From Cytophagales bacterium (GTDB taxonomy: Bacteria; Bacteroidota; Bacteroidia; Cytophagales; VRUD01), in assembly GCA_019456305.1 (NCBI GenBank), contig VRUD01000020.1, forward strand, positions 1 to 49,145: a stretch of DNA of 49,145 nt, in the 5' to 3' direction. The position numbers were made by a program, and so were the translations under genes. Within the stretch, counting starts at the first letter, position 1. Each line of letters opens with the position of its first letter. The notes beneath the pieces are model-generated. The model worked only from the letters and a program-made list of their open reading frames with translations. It did no database searches and was not told the origin of the DNA. Of this stretch, positions 18,289 through 27,029 are shown piece by piece.

Positions 18289-19911
18289 ATGCCAAATCTA
18301 AAAGACATATTATACAAAGTTTCCATAGAATCGGTCTCCGGCAGTACAGATATAAAAATTAATGACATACTTTTTGATTCACGAAACGTAAAAAAAGGGT
18401 CACTTTTTATAGCTGTGAAAGGCACTCAGGTTGATGGACATTCATTTATTAATGAAGCAATTGAAAAAGGGGCAGTTGCAATTGTAATGGAAAATGGAAC
18501 CATCCGATATCCATCATCTAACATTAAACATTCAGTCTTCATCCAGGTCAAAGACAGCCGCGAAGCCCTTGCCGTCATTGCCTCCAACTTCTATGACAAT
18601 CCTTCTGAAAAAATAAAATTAGTTGGGGTTACAGGCACAAATGGCAAAACCACCACTGTAACACTGCTGCACCAGCTTTTCAGGAAACTCGGGTATAATA
18701 CCGGACTTATTTCTACGATTCAAAATAAAATCAACGAAGATATTGTAACAGCACCTAACACTGAGTACCCAGTACCCAGCACCCAGTCGGAGTGCAGCGG
18801 AGATCCCCCCGAGTACTCGGGGGGACACCCACTCACACTTACCACCCCCGACCCTGTTAGCATTAATCAATTGCTTGCTAAAATGAATAAGGCAGGATGT
18901 ACCCATTGTTTTATGGAAGTAAGCTCGCACGGTATAGAGCAAAAGAGAATTGCGGGGCTTCATTTTTCAGCGGCCATCTTTACGAATATCACGCATGAAC
19001 ATCTGGATTACCACAGCTCATTTGATGAATATATCAGCACCAAAAAACATTTTTTTGATACCTTATCCTCATCAGCTTTTGCGCTTGTAAACCATGATGA
19101 CAAAAGGTGGCATGTTATGCTGCAAAATACCAAAGCAGCAAAGTATAGTTATGCACTCAGGTCTGTTGCAGATTTCAAGGCAAAATTGGTTTCTAACACT
19201 TTGGAAGGTTTAGAGCTGGAAATTGATGGGAAACAGGTTTGGTTCAAATTGATTGGTACATTCAACGCCTATAATTTACTGGCAGCCTATTCAACGGCTG
19301 TACTTTTGGATGAGGTAACACAACCCCGATATGCTTCGCTACAGGGCAGGCATTCAGGTAGTGAAAAAGAAAATAAAGAAAAAATTCTAACCATATTGTC
19401 AGATTTAACATCTGTCAATGGCAGATTTGAAGTGGTGTCTGTTGCTTCACCACAAGCGCCAGGGCTCACTGCTATTGTGGATTACGCTCACACCCCTGAT
19501 GCTTTAAAGAATGTACTGAGTACTATAAATGAATTAAAAAATGGCAACGCACAGTTAATAACGGTAGTAGGATGCGGAGGAAACAGAGATACATCAAAAA
19601 GGCCCATGATGGCTGGGATTGCCTGCCGGTTTAGTGATAAAGTAATATTTACTTCGGACAATCCGAGAAACGAAGCCCCTGAAAAGATAATTGAAGATAT
19701 GCAGAAAGGGGTTAAAACTGCCGATCACAAAAAAACGCTAACCATAATAGAAAGAAAAGAAGCTATTAAAACGGCCTGTAGTATGGCAAATCCGGATGAT
19801 ATCATTATTATTGCCGGCAAAGGCCACGAAACTTACCAGGAGATCAAGGGAATTAGGAAGCCTTTTGATGATAAAAAAGTTTTAATTGAAACTTTGAAGT
19901 TATTACAATAG
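18289..19911 (+). CDS. murE: UDP-N-acetylmuramoyl-tripeptide synthetase MurE
   Basis: A 540-residue Mur ligase that adds the third stem-peptide residue to UDP-MurNAc-L-Ala-D-Glu. The P-loop GTNGKTT is at 116-122, the VSSHG motif near 211, [10 protein letters not shown] at 401-410 and the substrate motif DNPRNE at 457-462. DNPR is the signature of meso-diaminopimelate-adding MurE. About 25 residues (158-183) inserted just before TTPDP are encoded by palindromic low-complexity DNA. A further unusual stretch lies at about 341-360 ([19 protein letters not shown]). The gene ends four bases before mraY, so they form one operon. Confidence 0.96.
   Translation: MPNLKDILYKVSIESVSGSTDIKINDILFDSRNVKKGSLFIAVKGTQVDGHSFINEAIEKGAVAIVMENGTIRYPSSNIKHSVFIQVKDSREALAVIASNFYDNPSEKIKLVGVTGTNGKTTTVTLLHQLFRKLGYNTGLISTIQNKINEDIVTAPNTEYPVPSTQSECSGDPPEYSGGHPLTLTTPDPVSINQLLAKMNKAGCTHCFMEVSSHGIEQKRIAGLHFSAAIFTNITHEHLDYHSSFDEYISTKKHFFDTLSSSAFALVNHDDKRWHVMLQNTKAAKYSYALRSVADFKAKLVSNTLEGLELEIDGKQVWFKLIGTFNAYNLLAAYSTAVLLDEVTQPRYASLQGRHSGSEKENKEKILTILSDLTSVNGRFEVVSVASPQAPGLTAIVDYAHTPDALKNVLSTINELKNGNAQLITVVGCGGNRDTSKRPMMAGIACRFSDKVIFTSDNPRNEAPEKIIEDMQKGVKTADHKKTLTIIERKEAIKTACSMANPDDIIIIAGKGHETYQEIKGIRKPFDDKKVLIETLKLLQ
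18760..18840. repeat. in-frame insertion in murE with 22-bp palindrome (copy 7)
   Basis: Word-like gtacccagtacccagcaccc array, then a perfect 22-bp palindrome (18804-18825: six C, GAGTACTC, six G, with flanking T/A). It adds about 25 residues ([19 protein letters not shown]) before the TTPDP motif. The longer C/G arms are a variant of the same palindrome. Confidence 0.85.
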
Positions 19912-19915
19912 AACA

Positions 19916-21175
19916 ATGTTTTACTATTTATTCGATTTTCTGGAAACAAAATATGACCTGGTTGGAGCGGGAGTTTTTCAATATATTTCATTCAGGTCCA
20001 TCATGGCCTCTATACTGTCGCTACTCGTTGCTATGTATTTTGGAAAACGGTTAATTGCATTATTACAAAGAAAACAGGTTGATGAGAACATAAGAGAATT
20101 GGGATTAGCCGGCCAGACAGACAAAAAGGGTACGCCTACTATGGGAGGTTTGATCATTCTGATCGGTATATTAATACCTACCTTGCTTTTTGCCAAGATA
20201 GATAATATTTATATCATACTGATGCTTATTTCTACAGTATGGTTAGGCTTCATTGGCTTCATAGATGACTATATAAAAGTCTTTAAAAAGAATAAAGAGG
20301 GGCTTGCCGGAAGATTCAAGATATTTGGCCAGGTGGGACTGGGAATAATAGTGGGACTAACACTCTATTTTCACGAAGATGTAGTGATCAGGCAATATTC
20401 TGCAGAAAGTATAGAGTTACAGTTAGCTCAATATGAAAAACAGTACCTGGCTTCCCGCCAAAGTACATTGGCAGGCGGGCCTGATACGGATTACGTAGAT
20501 ACGAGATCCACCAAAACAACGATCCCATTTTTGAAAAATAATGAATTTGATTACGGCAGCCTTGTCAGTTTCATCAACAAGGATTTAACATGGCTGGTTT
20601 ATGTCTTAATAGTTATATTTATTATCACAGCAGTTTCCAATGGCGCTAATTTAACTGATGGATTGGATGGACTCCTTGCCGGCTCTTCGGCAATTATCGG
20701 ATTGACATTGGCTGTATTGGCTTACATATCCGGTAACATTATTTTCTCTGATTACTTAAACATCATGTATATTCCTAATTCAGGAGAATTGGTTATCTTT
20801 TGCGGTGCTTTTGTTGGAGCTTGTGTGGGCTTCTTATGGTATAATTCTTATCCTGCCAAAGTTTTTATGGGGGATACCGGCAGCCTTACATTAGGAGGTA
20901 TTATTGCTGTGCTGGCGTTAACTATAAGAAAAGAACTTTTGATCCCCTTACTCTGCGGCATATTTTTAATTGAAATTGTGTCGGTTATTATACAGGTTTT
21001 ATATTTTAAATATACCAAAAAGAGATTTGGACAAGGAAAGCGTATATTCAAAATGGCTCCTTTACATCATCATTATCAAAAATTAAATTTCCATGAATCA
21101 AAAATAGTAATGCGTTTCCTTATTATCTGTATGATGCTGGCTGTTTTAACGCTTGTAACGCTGAAATTGAGATAG
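19916..21175 (+). CDS. mraY: phospho-N-acetylmuramoyl-pentapeptide transferase MraY
   Basis: A 419-residue polytopic enzyme that makes lipid I by moving phospho-MurNAc-pentapeptide onto undecaprenyl phosphate. Visible motifs are [11 protein letters not shown], the aspartates in [36 protein letters not shown], and the MAPLHHHYQ substrate loop. A periplasmic stretch between residues about 155 and 215 (typical of Bacteroidota) contains a 26-bp palindromic segment read as SRQSTLAGG. It is translationally close to murE (4-base gap). The usual followers murD, ftsW and murG are absent. Confidence 0.97.
   Translation: MFYYLFDFLETKYDLVGAGVFQYISFRSIMASILSLLVAMYFGKRLIALLQRKQVDENIRELGLAGQTDKKGTPTMGGLIILIGILIPTLLFAKIDNIYIILMLISTVWLGFIGFIDDYIKVFKKNKEGLAGRFKIFGQVGLGIIVGLTLYFHEDVVIRQYSAESIELQLAQYEKQYLASRQSTLAGGPDTDYVDTRSTKTTIPFLKNNEFDYGSLVSFINKDLTWLVYVLIVIFIITAVSNGANLTDGLDGLLAGSSAIIGLTLAVLAYISGNIIFSDYLNIMYIPNSGELVIFCGAFVGACVGFLWYNSYPAKVFMGDTGSLTLGGIIAVLALTIRKELLIPLLCGIFLIEIVSVIIQVLYFKYTKKRFGQGKRIFKMAPLHHHYQKLNFHESKIVMRFLIICMMLAVLTLVTLKLR
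20454..20479. repeat. CCCGCC...GGCGGG palindromic segment inside mraY
   Basis: The 26-bp segment cccgccaaagtacattgg plus caggcggg shares its ends with the elements at 1905-1934 and 24890-24928. It is read through in frame in the lineage-variable loop of MraY, so a native origin cannot be excluded. Confidence 0.45.
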
Positions 21176-21212
21176 GTTATTTGATAAGTACAAAGTAGAA
21201 AATAGGTAACTA

Positions 21213-21245
21213 ATCAGTCGGAAGTCGGAAGACCGAAGTCGGAAG
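21213..21245. repeat. gtcggaa tandem words
   Basis: Four near-repeats of the gtcggaa/accgaa word in the gap after mraY. They are of the same type as the gactgcc, tactggg and gtctact arrays elsewhere in the window. Confidence 0.45.
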
Positions 21246-21325
21246 CAAAAACTTCTGGTTTTAAACAAAACACTAACACTATGAAATTTAAATTACGAAA
21301 ATAGATTTTTTTTAGGGTAATTCCT

Positions 21326-21333
21326 TATCTTTG
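21326..21333 (+). promoter_or_regulatory. putative -7 element of the 21371 gene
   Basis: TATCTTTG fits TAnnTTTG, 38 bases upstream of the ATG. A T-rich block lies at about the -33 distance but has no clean TTG. Confidence 0.45.
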
Positions 21334-21370
21334 TAATAGATTTAACATCAAACACTAAACCCAGATAATC

Positions 21371-22606
21371 ATGAAAAAAACACTTACAATCATAGCTGTT
21401 TGTTTAATTGCAAACTATGCGCTCTCACAAGCTTTTAAAGTTACCTTTGGTGGAGCGGGTGATGATCGCAGCAGAGCTGTCCGGCAAACCTACGATGGAG
21501 GTTATATTATAGTAGGAAGCACAAAGAGTTTCGGAGCAGGTGGTGCTGACGTTTATCTGATCCGTACAGATGCAAATGGAGATTCTCTTTGGACAAAAAC
21601 CTATGGTGGAGCAGGTGAGGATATTGGCAGGTCGGTTCAGCAAACTACTGACTCCGGATTTATAATTACCGGATATACCAAGAGTTTTGGTGCAGGAGCC
21701 ACTGATGTTTATCTGATCAAGACCGATGCAAGTGGAGATACGATCTGGACGAAGACTTATGGAGGAAAAGGTGATGATTGGGGTTATTCTGTTTCCATTG
21801 TAGGTCGGATTGATAATCCGACCGTTGTAGGTCGGATTGATAATCCGACCATAACAGAGAGGAAAGAACCTGGGTATATAATCGCAGGACAAACAAGAAG
21901 TTTCGGGATTTGGGATGTTTATTTGATACGTACCAATGTGAATGGTGATACGCTGTGGACAAAAACTTTTGGAGGAACAGGCGCCTGGTTTGGCAGGTCA
22001 CTTCAGACTACTTTTGACGGAGGTTATATTATCATTGGACATTCATTTAGTATGGAAGCGGAAAATATTGATATTTGTTTGATCCGTACTAATGCGAATG
22101 GCGATACACTTTGGACAAAAACCCTTGGTGGGTTGGGTTATGATGGGGGCTATTCTGTTTCACGGGCGCTTGGGTCAGAAGATGCGTATGTGATCACAGG
22201 CGGGGGGAGCAGCTTTGGACCCAACGTTTCTGACGTTTATCTGATCAAGGTTATTGATAATGGAGATATACTGTGGACAAAAACCTTTGGCCATGGAAAT
22301 AAGGACTTTGGCAATTCAGTTTCTCCTGTGATTGGAAATGACATAGGGTATATTATCGCAGGATATACAGCAAGTTGGGTAGAAATATCAGGAGAAGGAG
22401 CCTACACCTATGATGTTTTTTTGCTCCGTACAGATAGTGATGGTAATAAGATTTGGACAAAAACTTTTGGCGGAAAAAAATACGATGTTGCCTATTCGGT
22501 TCAGCAAACTGCTGATGGAGGATTTATTATCGCAGGTGAGACGAAAAGCTTCGGAGCCGGGAAGGCTGATGTATTCCTGATCAAGGTGGATAAGGAGGGG
22601 AATTAG
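21371..22606 (+). CDS. secreted repeat protein (beta-propeller-like, GGxGxD...DVYLIRTDANGD repeats)
   Basis: A 411-residue protein with a signal peptide (MKKTLTIIAVCLIANYALSQ) and about seven 50-residue repeats, each pairing a GGYIIVGxTKSFGAG strand with DVYLIRTDANGDxLWTKTxGG. The regular repeat suggests a beta-propeller or similar beta fold on the cell surface. The protein stops after FLIKVDKEGN with no T9SS sorting domain, unlike its neighbours, so it may be truncated or exported differently. An inserted tandem hairpin adds VGRIDNPT twice at about residue 145-162. No enzymatic motif was recognised. Confidence 0.75.
   Translation: MKKTLTIIAVCLIANYALSQAFKVTFGGAGDDRSRAVRQTYDGGYIIVGSTKSFGAGGADVYLIRTDANGDSLWTKTYGGAGEDIGRSVQQTTDSGFIITGYTKSFGAGATDVYLIKTDASGDTIWTKTYGGKGDDWGYSVSIVGRIDNPTVVGRIDNPTITERKEPGYIIAGQTRSFGIWDVYLIRTNVNGDTLWTKTFGGTGAWFGRSLQTTFDGGYIIIGHSFSMEAENIDICLIRTNANGDTLWTKTLGGLGYDGGYSVSRALGSEDAYVITGGGSSFGPNVSDVYLIKVIDNGDILWTKTFGHGNKDFGNSVSPVIGNDIGYIIAGYTASWVEISGEGAYTYDVFLLRTDSDGNKIWTKTFGGKKYDVAYSVQQTADGGFIIAGETKSFGAGKADVFLIKVDKEGN
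21803..21850. repeat. tandem pair of 21-bp hairpins inside a repeat protein gene
   Basis: ggtcggatt-gat-aatccgacc occurs at 21803-21823 and again at 21830-21850, exactly 27 bases apart, keeping the frame (VGRIDNPT twice). The 9-bp stems are perfect in both. Confidence 0.85.
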
Positions 22607-22708
22607 TACTTAGTTGCAAAAGTAATAGTAATTAAAGCACATTGTATATCATCTTATAATGCAATCATAATGTCATTCGCGGTGTAAAATGCTTTAATAT
22701 CTCGAAAT

Positions 22709-24373
22709 ATGAATCCATTTAAAGATTTAATACTCATATTGTGTGTTTTACTATACTCAATTTGTGTTTTTGCACAAAAGCAAGGAAATATATGGTATTT
22801 TGGAGGAGATATTTTTAATCCAAATCTGCCGGGTGCTGGTCTTGATTTTAATAGTGGTTTTCCCCTTGCATTAACTAATAGTGGGATGGGTTATACAGAA
22901 GGCTGTGCAGTTTATTGTAATAGTGCTGGTCAATTATTATTTTACTCAGATAGTGAAAATGTGTATGACCGGAACCATAATATAATGCAAAATGGGAATA
23001 ACATGGGTGGACATTGGTCTACAGCACAATCATCTTTAATAGTCCCTGTTACCGAAGATACTAATAAATTTTATATTTTTACGAATGATGGACACCCTAC
23101 GAGTAATGGTACAGGTTTACATTATTCTATTATTGATATGAGTTTATATGGAGGTTTGGGAGCAGTTACAGTAGTAAAAGCTATTTCTTTACAAGCAAAC
23201 ACAAGTGAACAGTTGATAGGTACTAAGCATGCCAATGGTTGTGACTTTTGGGTTATTACGGTTGATTATAATACCTGTGTATTCTATGCCTATCAGGTCT
23301 CTAATGATGGAATTTCCTCACCGATTATTACTGATCTTGGATTTAACACTTTAGCATTTAATAATATTGAAATGAGTACCAAAGGAGATAAAATTGCAAT
23401 AAAGTTACCATTTATAGTACCCGGTACCAGGTATCTTATTGATTTTGACAATTCACTAGGAACTTTTTCTAATCCATTAGATTTAGTTGTTGCTAATAAT
23501 GCCAATACTGCTTGTAGTTTCTCTCCTGATGGAAACGTATTTTATGATGTTATTGCTTACTTGGGTGAAGATAGTTTATATCAATATAATCTAAATGCAA
23601 GTGACATCGTTGCTAGTAGAATTACTATAACGGCACTAAGCATCGAACGGAGAGGAGATATGAAAATTGGACCGGATGATAAAATATATATTCCTAAATT
23701 TTTTTCTTTCTACCTTGATGTAATAGATAATCCGAATATGGTAGGTCCTGGATGTAATTTTCAGCCAAATGCTGTGTTTCTTGAGGATAGAATTTCAGGA
23801 TTTCAACTACCAAATGAGTCTTTAATAGCTAACTCTCTCCAACCACTTCTTGCTAATTTTGGAACAACTTCAATCTTATTTGTTGGAAATTTAATATCTT
23901 TTATAGATAGTTCTTTAACAAATCCAGATTCGTGGCATTGGGATTTTGGTGACGGGTACACTTCTGTTACGCAAAACCCTACACATACCTATGCTAAAGC
24001 TGGCACATATAATGTTTGTTTGACCGTGACATCTAAAGGATGCGGTACGGATAGCTTGTGTAAAACCATTAAGATTGTAAAAGAAAATAACTTATTCATA
24101 CCTAATGCTTTTACACCAAACAAAGATGGGGAAAATGATGTATTTCGTATTATTGATAGCAGTGGTATTAAAAATATCTATTTAGCCATTTATAATCGCT
24201 GGGGAGAAATAGTTTTTGAAACTGGTGATATAAAAGAAGCTACTGAAACTGGATGGAATGGAAAGTACAAAGGAAAAGAATCCGGCATAGCTGTCTTTGT
24301 TTATTATCTTGAAGTTGAGTTTTTGGATGGAGAAAATAAAATTGAAAAAGGGGATATAACCCTGATACGATAA
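22709..24373 (+). CDS. secreted protein with PKD domain and gliding-motility (CHU_C-type) C-terminal domain
   Basis: A 554-residue protein. It has a signal peptide (to about residue 22, ...SICVFAQ) and a long N-terminal region (about 25-370) that looks propeller-like (GNIWYFGGD, TEGCAVYCNSAGQLLFYSDSENVYD). A PKD domain at about 395-470 has WHWDFGDGYTSVTQNPTHTY. The C-terminal domain (about 470-554) has FIPNAFTPNKDGENDVF, YNRWGEIVFE and GWNGKYKGKESG, the type B T9SS sorting signature. It is predicted to be exported and held at the surface. Substrate or partner unknown. A terminator follows about 130 bases later. Confidence 0.88.
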   Translation: MNPFKDLILILCVLLYSICVFAQKQGNIWYFGGDIFNPNLPGAGLDFNSGFPLALTNSGMGYTEGCAVYCNSAGQLLFYSDSENVYDRNHNIMQNGNNMGGHWSTAQSSLIVPVTEDTNKFYIFTNDGHPTSNGTGLHYSIIDMSLYGGLGAVTVVKAISLQANTSEQLIGTKHANGCDFWVITVDYNTCVFYAYQVSNDGISSPIITDLGFNTLAFNNIEMSTKGDKIAIKLPFIVPGTRYLIDFDNSLGTFSNPLDLVVANNANTACSFSPDGNVFYDVIAYLGEDSLYQYNLNASDIVASRITITALSIERRGDMKIGPDDKIYIPKFFSFYLDVIDNPNMVGPGCNFQPNAVFLEDRISGFQLPNESLIANSLQPLLANFGTTSILFVGNLISFIDSSLTNPDSWHWDFGDGYTSVTQNPTHTYAKAGTYNVCLTVTSKGCGTDSLCKTIKIVKENNLFIPNAFTPNKDGENDVFRIIDSSGIKNIYLAIYNRWGEIVFETGDIKEATETGWNGKYKGKESGIAVFVYYLEVEFLDGENKIEKGDITLIR

Positions 24374-24494
24374 AGCTACAGGGTGAACGTTGGTAAGATA
24401 ATTTTTTTCATATTTTACGCATATTTATTGCACATTACTTATAATATTACTATTTTTGCGGTGATTTTAGCAACCAACTTTTGTCTATTAGACC

Positions 24495-24533
24495 CAAATA
24501 TTATAAAAGTCTCTCAATTTTGAGGGACTTTTT
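24495..24533 (+). terminator. rho-independent terminator / 39-bp repeat, copy 2
   Basis: Identical over 39 bases to the terminator after the T9SS gene at 16732 (18202-18240), with similar AT-rich flanks. The stem is aaaagtctctcaa/ttgagggactttt followed by Ts. Confidence 0.75.
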
Positions 24534-24572
24534 TGTTTAAAAGATGTTTTTATTATATCACCCAGACGCTAA

Positions 24573-24583
24573 TCCCGGGTACT
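24573..24583. repeat. half copy of the CCCGAGTACTCGGG family
   Basis: tcccgggtact matches the left part of the variant palindrome at 24959, with the right arm missing. It may be a decayed copy. Confidence 0.4.
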
Positions 24584-24671
24584 AATTTATTATAGTCAAG
24601 TATTTGTTAATATTTTTATTATAATGTTTCTTTTTCTACAGTCTGACTTTTTATTTTCCCTAAATTCTCAT

Positions 24672-24679
24672 TACCTTTG
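24672..24679 (+). promoter_or_regulatory. putative -7 element, candidate guaB promoter
   Basis: TACCTTTG fits TAnnTTTG. If used, the guaB leader would be over 300 bases and include the duplicated repeat. It is the best promoter match in the 629-base gap 24374-25002, which otherwise holds the terminator and repeats. Confidence 0.35.
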
Positions 24680-24889
24680 CGCTCTATATTTACAATATCC
24701 AATAGGACATAGCGTTGTCAGTTGATTAAAAAATGAAATCTCGATATATTGAAGTGAAATTAAGATAAAGTTGCTGGTTGCTGGGTAAAGGTAGTGATTA
24801 CTGTCAGAAAGAATTACCAACCTGCCTGCCGAAAGCAAATAATCCAGAACCCAGTAACCAGAGCCCAGTAGCTGTTCATTAAGAGCACA

Positions 24890-24928
24890 CCTGCCCGCCA
24901 ACAGCAAAGCAAAAGCAATGCAGGCGGG
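24890..24928. repeat. 39-bp GC-rich element inserted in copy B
   Basis: Present after agcaca and before aataatag in copy B and absent from the same point in copy A, a clean empty/filled pair. Ends are cctgcccgcc and gcaggcggg. The length is a multiple of three. It is related at the ends to the segments inside the O-antigen ligase gene and mraY. Confidence 0.75.
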
Positions 24929-24958
24929 AATAATAGATTTGAATATAAATTTCATTTA

Positions 24959-24974
24959 TCCCGGGTACTCGGGA
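24959..24974. repeat. CCCGGGTACTCGGG variant palindrome (copy 8)
   Basis: tcccgggtactcggga has one mismatch to the family palindrome. It sits where copy A has only a few unrelated bases between catttaa and gaaattccg. Confidence 0.8.
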
Positions 24975-25002
24975 TGAAATTCCGATACTAAATTTAAAGG
25001 CC

Positions 25003-26472
25003 ATGCCTATAGACAATTCCAAAATCCTTTACGAGGCCCTCACTTATGATGACGTGCTTTTACTTCCTGCTTATTCAAAAATACTGCCCAAAGAGACAGA
25101 TACTGCTACTTATCTTACCAGGAATATCCAATTAAACATTCCCCTGGTTTCGTCTGCTATGGATACAGTCACCGAATTTGATATGGCTATTGCTATGGCT
25201 CAGGAGGGGGGGATTGGGTTTATTCATAAAAACATGTCTATAAAAGCCCAGGCTGAACAGGTACGCAAGGTAAAGCGATCGGAAAGCGGAATGATCTTAG
25301 ACCCTGTTACATTAAATGGAAATTCTACTTTGGAAGATGCTTTTAAGATAATGAAAGAAATGAAGATCGGTGGAATTCCAATTGTAGATAAGCAGCAAAA
25401 ATTAGTAGGCATCATTACAAATCGTGATCTGAGGTTTCAGAAAGATCTCTCATTGCCGGTTACAGACGTAATGACTAAAGAAAACCTGGTCACTGCAAAT
25501 AAAGGCGCAAACCTGAAAGAAGCCGAAGATATTTTAAAAAAGCATAAAATTGAAAAACTGCCTGTAGTGGATAAAGACTACCGTTTGATAGGGCTTATCA
25601 CCTATAAGGATATCTTAAAGAAAAAAGACCGTCCTAAAGCATGTAAAGACAAGTATGGAAGATTGAGGGTTGGGGCAGCCGTAGGAATAAAGAAAGATTC
25701 CTTACAAAGAATAGACGCATTGATTAAGGCAGGAGCAGACGTTATCTGTATTGATACAGCACATGGGCATTCTAAAAGTGTCATTGATGCCCTCAAAGAA
25801 GTAAAACGAACCTTTAAAGATATAGATGTTATCGTTGGTAATGTGGTAACCGGAGAAGCTGCCACTGCCCTGGCAGATGCAGGAGCAGATGCTGTAAAAG
25901 TGGGCATTGGCCCGGGGAGTATCTGCACTACCCGCGTGATCGCAGGCATAGGGATGCCCCAACTGTCAGCAGTTTATGAGTCTGCGAAAGCATTATCAAA
26001 AAGGGATGTTCCTGTAATTGCCGATGGAGGCATTAGATTTTCCGGAGACGTTGTAAAAGCCATAGCAGGTGGAGCAGGTGCTGTCATGATCGGTTCTTTG
26101 TTAGCCGGTACCGAAGAAGCGCCTGGAGAGGTAATTATCTATGAAGGCCGCAAATATAAAACCTACCGTGGGATGGGGTCAATAGAAGCCATGCAGGACG
26201 GCTCTAAAGACAGGTACTTCCAGGATTCAGAAGAAGATGAGCGTAAATTAGTGCCTGAAGGGATCGTAGGCAGAGTACCTTATAAAGGCTTCGTTTCAGA
26301 GGTGATCCTTCAACTCATAGGGGGATTAAAGGCAGGCATGGGCTACTGCGGTGCACAAAATATCCAAAAACTCAAAGACGCTAAATTTGTAAAGATCACT
26401 CCAGCTGGCGTGATGGAAAGCCACCCACATGATATACAGATCACTAAGGAAGCGCCTAATTATTCCAGGTAA
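25003..26472 (+). CDS. guaB: inosine-5'-monophosphate dehydrogenase
   Basis: A 489-residue enzyme that oxidises IMP to XMP, the committed step of GTP synthesis. The TIM-barrel starts with [13 protein letters not shown]. Two CBS domains occupy about 95-205 (MILDPVTL..., [13 protein letters not shown]...). The catalytic loop [15 protein letters not shown] has active-site C308. [15 protein letters not shown] and the flap [10 protein letters not shown] are present. The length is standard. The ATG start follows directly after the duplicated repeat. The gene stands alone, and a perfect palindrome follows the stop. Confidence 0.98.
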   Translation: MPIDNSKILYEALTYDDVLLLPAYSKILPKETDTATYLTRNIQLNIPLVSSAMDTVTEFDMAIAMAQEGGIGFIHKNMSIKAQAEQVRKVKRSESGMILDPVTLNGNSTLEDAFKIMKEMKIGGIPIVDKQQKLVGIITNRDLRFQKDLSLPVTDVMTKENLVTANKGANLKEAEDILKKHKIEKLPVVDKDYRLIGLITYKDILKKKDRPKACKDKYGRLRVGAAVGIKKDSLQRIDALIKAGADVICIDTAHGHSKSVIDALKEVKRTFKDIDVIVGNVVTGEAATALADAGADAVKVGIGPGSICTTRVIAGIGMPQLSAVYESAKALSKRDVPVIADGGIRFSGDVVKAIAGGAGAVMIGSLLAGTEEAPGEVIIYEGRKYKTYRGMGSIEAMQDGSKDRYFQDSEEDERKLVPEGIVGRVPYKGFVSEVILQLIGGLKAGMGYCGAQNIQKLKDAKFVKITPAGVMESHPHDIQITKEAPNYSR

Positions 26473-26508
26473 GAACCTAAATTTATTCAAAACAAGTTTT
26501 AATAAAAA

Positions 26509-26524
26509 CCCACGAGCTCGTGGG
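26509..26524. terminator. palindrome cccacgagctcgtggg after guaB
   Basis: A perfect 16-bp palindrome flanked by aaaaa on the left, 37 bases after the guaB stop. It could end transcription, although the right side is only weakly T-rich. It resembles the CCCGAGTACTCGGG family in size and GC arms but not in core. Confidence 0.5.
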
Positions 26525-26547
26525 GAAATACATTTACCAGTATGATA

Positions 26548-26592
26548 CAAGTTGGCAGTTGGCAGTTGGCAAAATTGCCAACTGCCAACTTG
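26548..26592. repeat. gttggca word-array inverted repeat
   Basis: Left arm caagttggcagttggca (26548-26564) is the exact complement of 26576-26592, with a spacer containing one more gttggca unit. This is a long perfect hairpin in the gap between guaB and the signalling operon. Confidence 0.75.
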
Positions 26593-26662
26593 TCTATTAA
26601 CACCAACAAAATTATAGACAACATGTTAGTCTTAAAGATTTTTTAAGTGCCTAACTTAGTAA

Positions 26663-26678
26663 TCCCGAATACTCAAGA
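26663..26678. repeat. decayed CCCGAGTACTCGGG palindrome (copy 9)
   Basis: tcccgaatactcaaga matches the family at 13 of 16 positions, upstream of the signalling operon. Confidence 0.5.
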
Positions 26679-26720
26679 TGAAATTGCTTTACATTAATTG
26701 AAATTCCTAAATTATTAACC

Positions 26721-27029
26721 ATGATTTCCTTTATATTCATGTTTTCGGCATTTCTGCTAATCATAGCATTAGTAGGAAAATTGACAAATAGACCTGTCCG
26801 TACGATGCAACTTCTTCTGTTTATGACCTTCCTGTTATTTTTCTTTTTTATCATAGTGCTTTTAGAGCCAATTACAGACCCGTATTTACTGGAAGATCAC
26901 GGGATAGTATTTATTTTATTCGCAATTATAGCAGGTCTTCTCCATTTTCCATATCATTGGCTTGAAGCATTGTTACGAAAGCAAATATTAAAGGATGAAA
27001 AAAGAAAAGAAAAAGAAAATAGATTATAA
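26721..27029 (+). CDS. small three-helix membrane protein ahead of PP2C phosphatase
   Basis: A 102-residue protein with three hydrophobic helices (about 1-20, 32-52 and 60-80) and a strongly basic tail (KQILKDEKRKEKENRL). It is not recognised as a named family. Its 3' end overlaps the start of the PP2C gene by 35 bases, so the two are translated from one message and may share the membrane complex. The ATG start is preceded by an AT-rich leader typical of this window. Confidence 0.6.
   Translation: MISFIFMFSAFLLIIALVGKLTNRPVRTMQLLLFMTFLLFFFFIIVLLEPITDPYLLEDHGIVFILFAIIAGLLHFPYHWLEALLRKQILKDEKRKEKENRL

Larger units (their letters stand above)
24790..24988. repeat. duplicated intergenic repeat, copy B (filled-site copy)
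   Basis: Matches copy A (3667-3815) but with two extra pieces: 39 bp at 24890-24928, and a CCCGGGTACTCGGG palindrome at 24959-24974 in place of a few bases. Copy A precedes a glycosyltransferase gene and copy B precedes guaB, so both lie just upstream of + strand genes. Both copies keep a parallel open minus-strand frame starting MKFIFKSII. Confidence 0.8.

Noticed and set aside
2748-26678. CRISPR array suggested by many copies of one palindromic repeat
   Set aside because: Copies are kilobases apart with no regular spacers and no cas genes.
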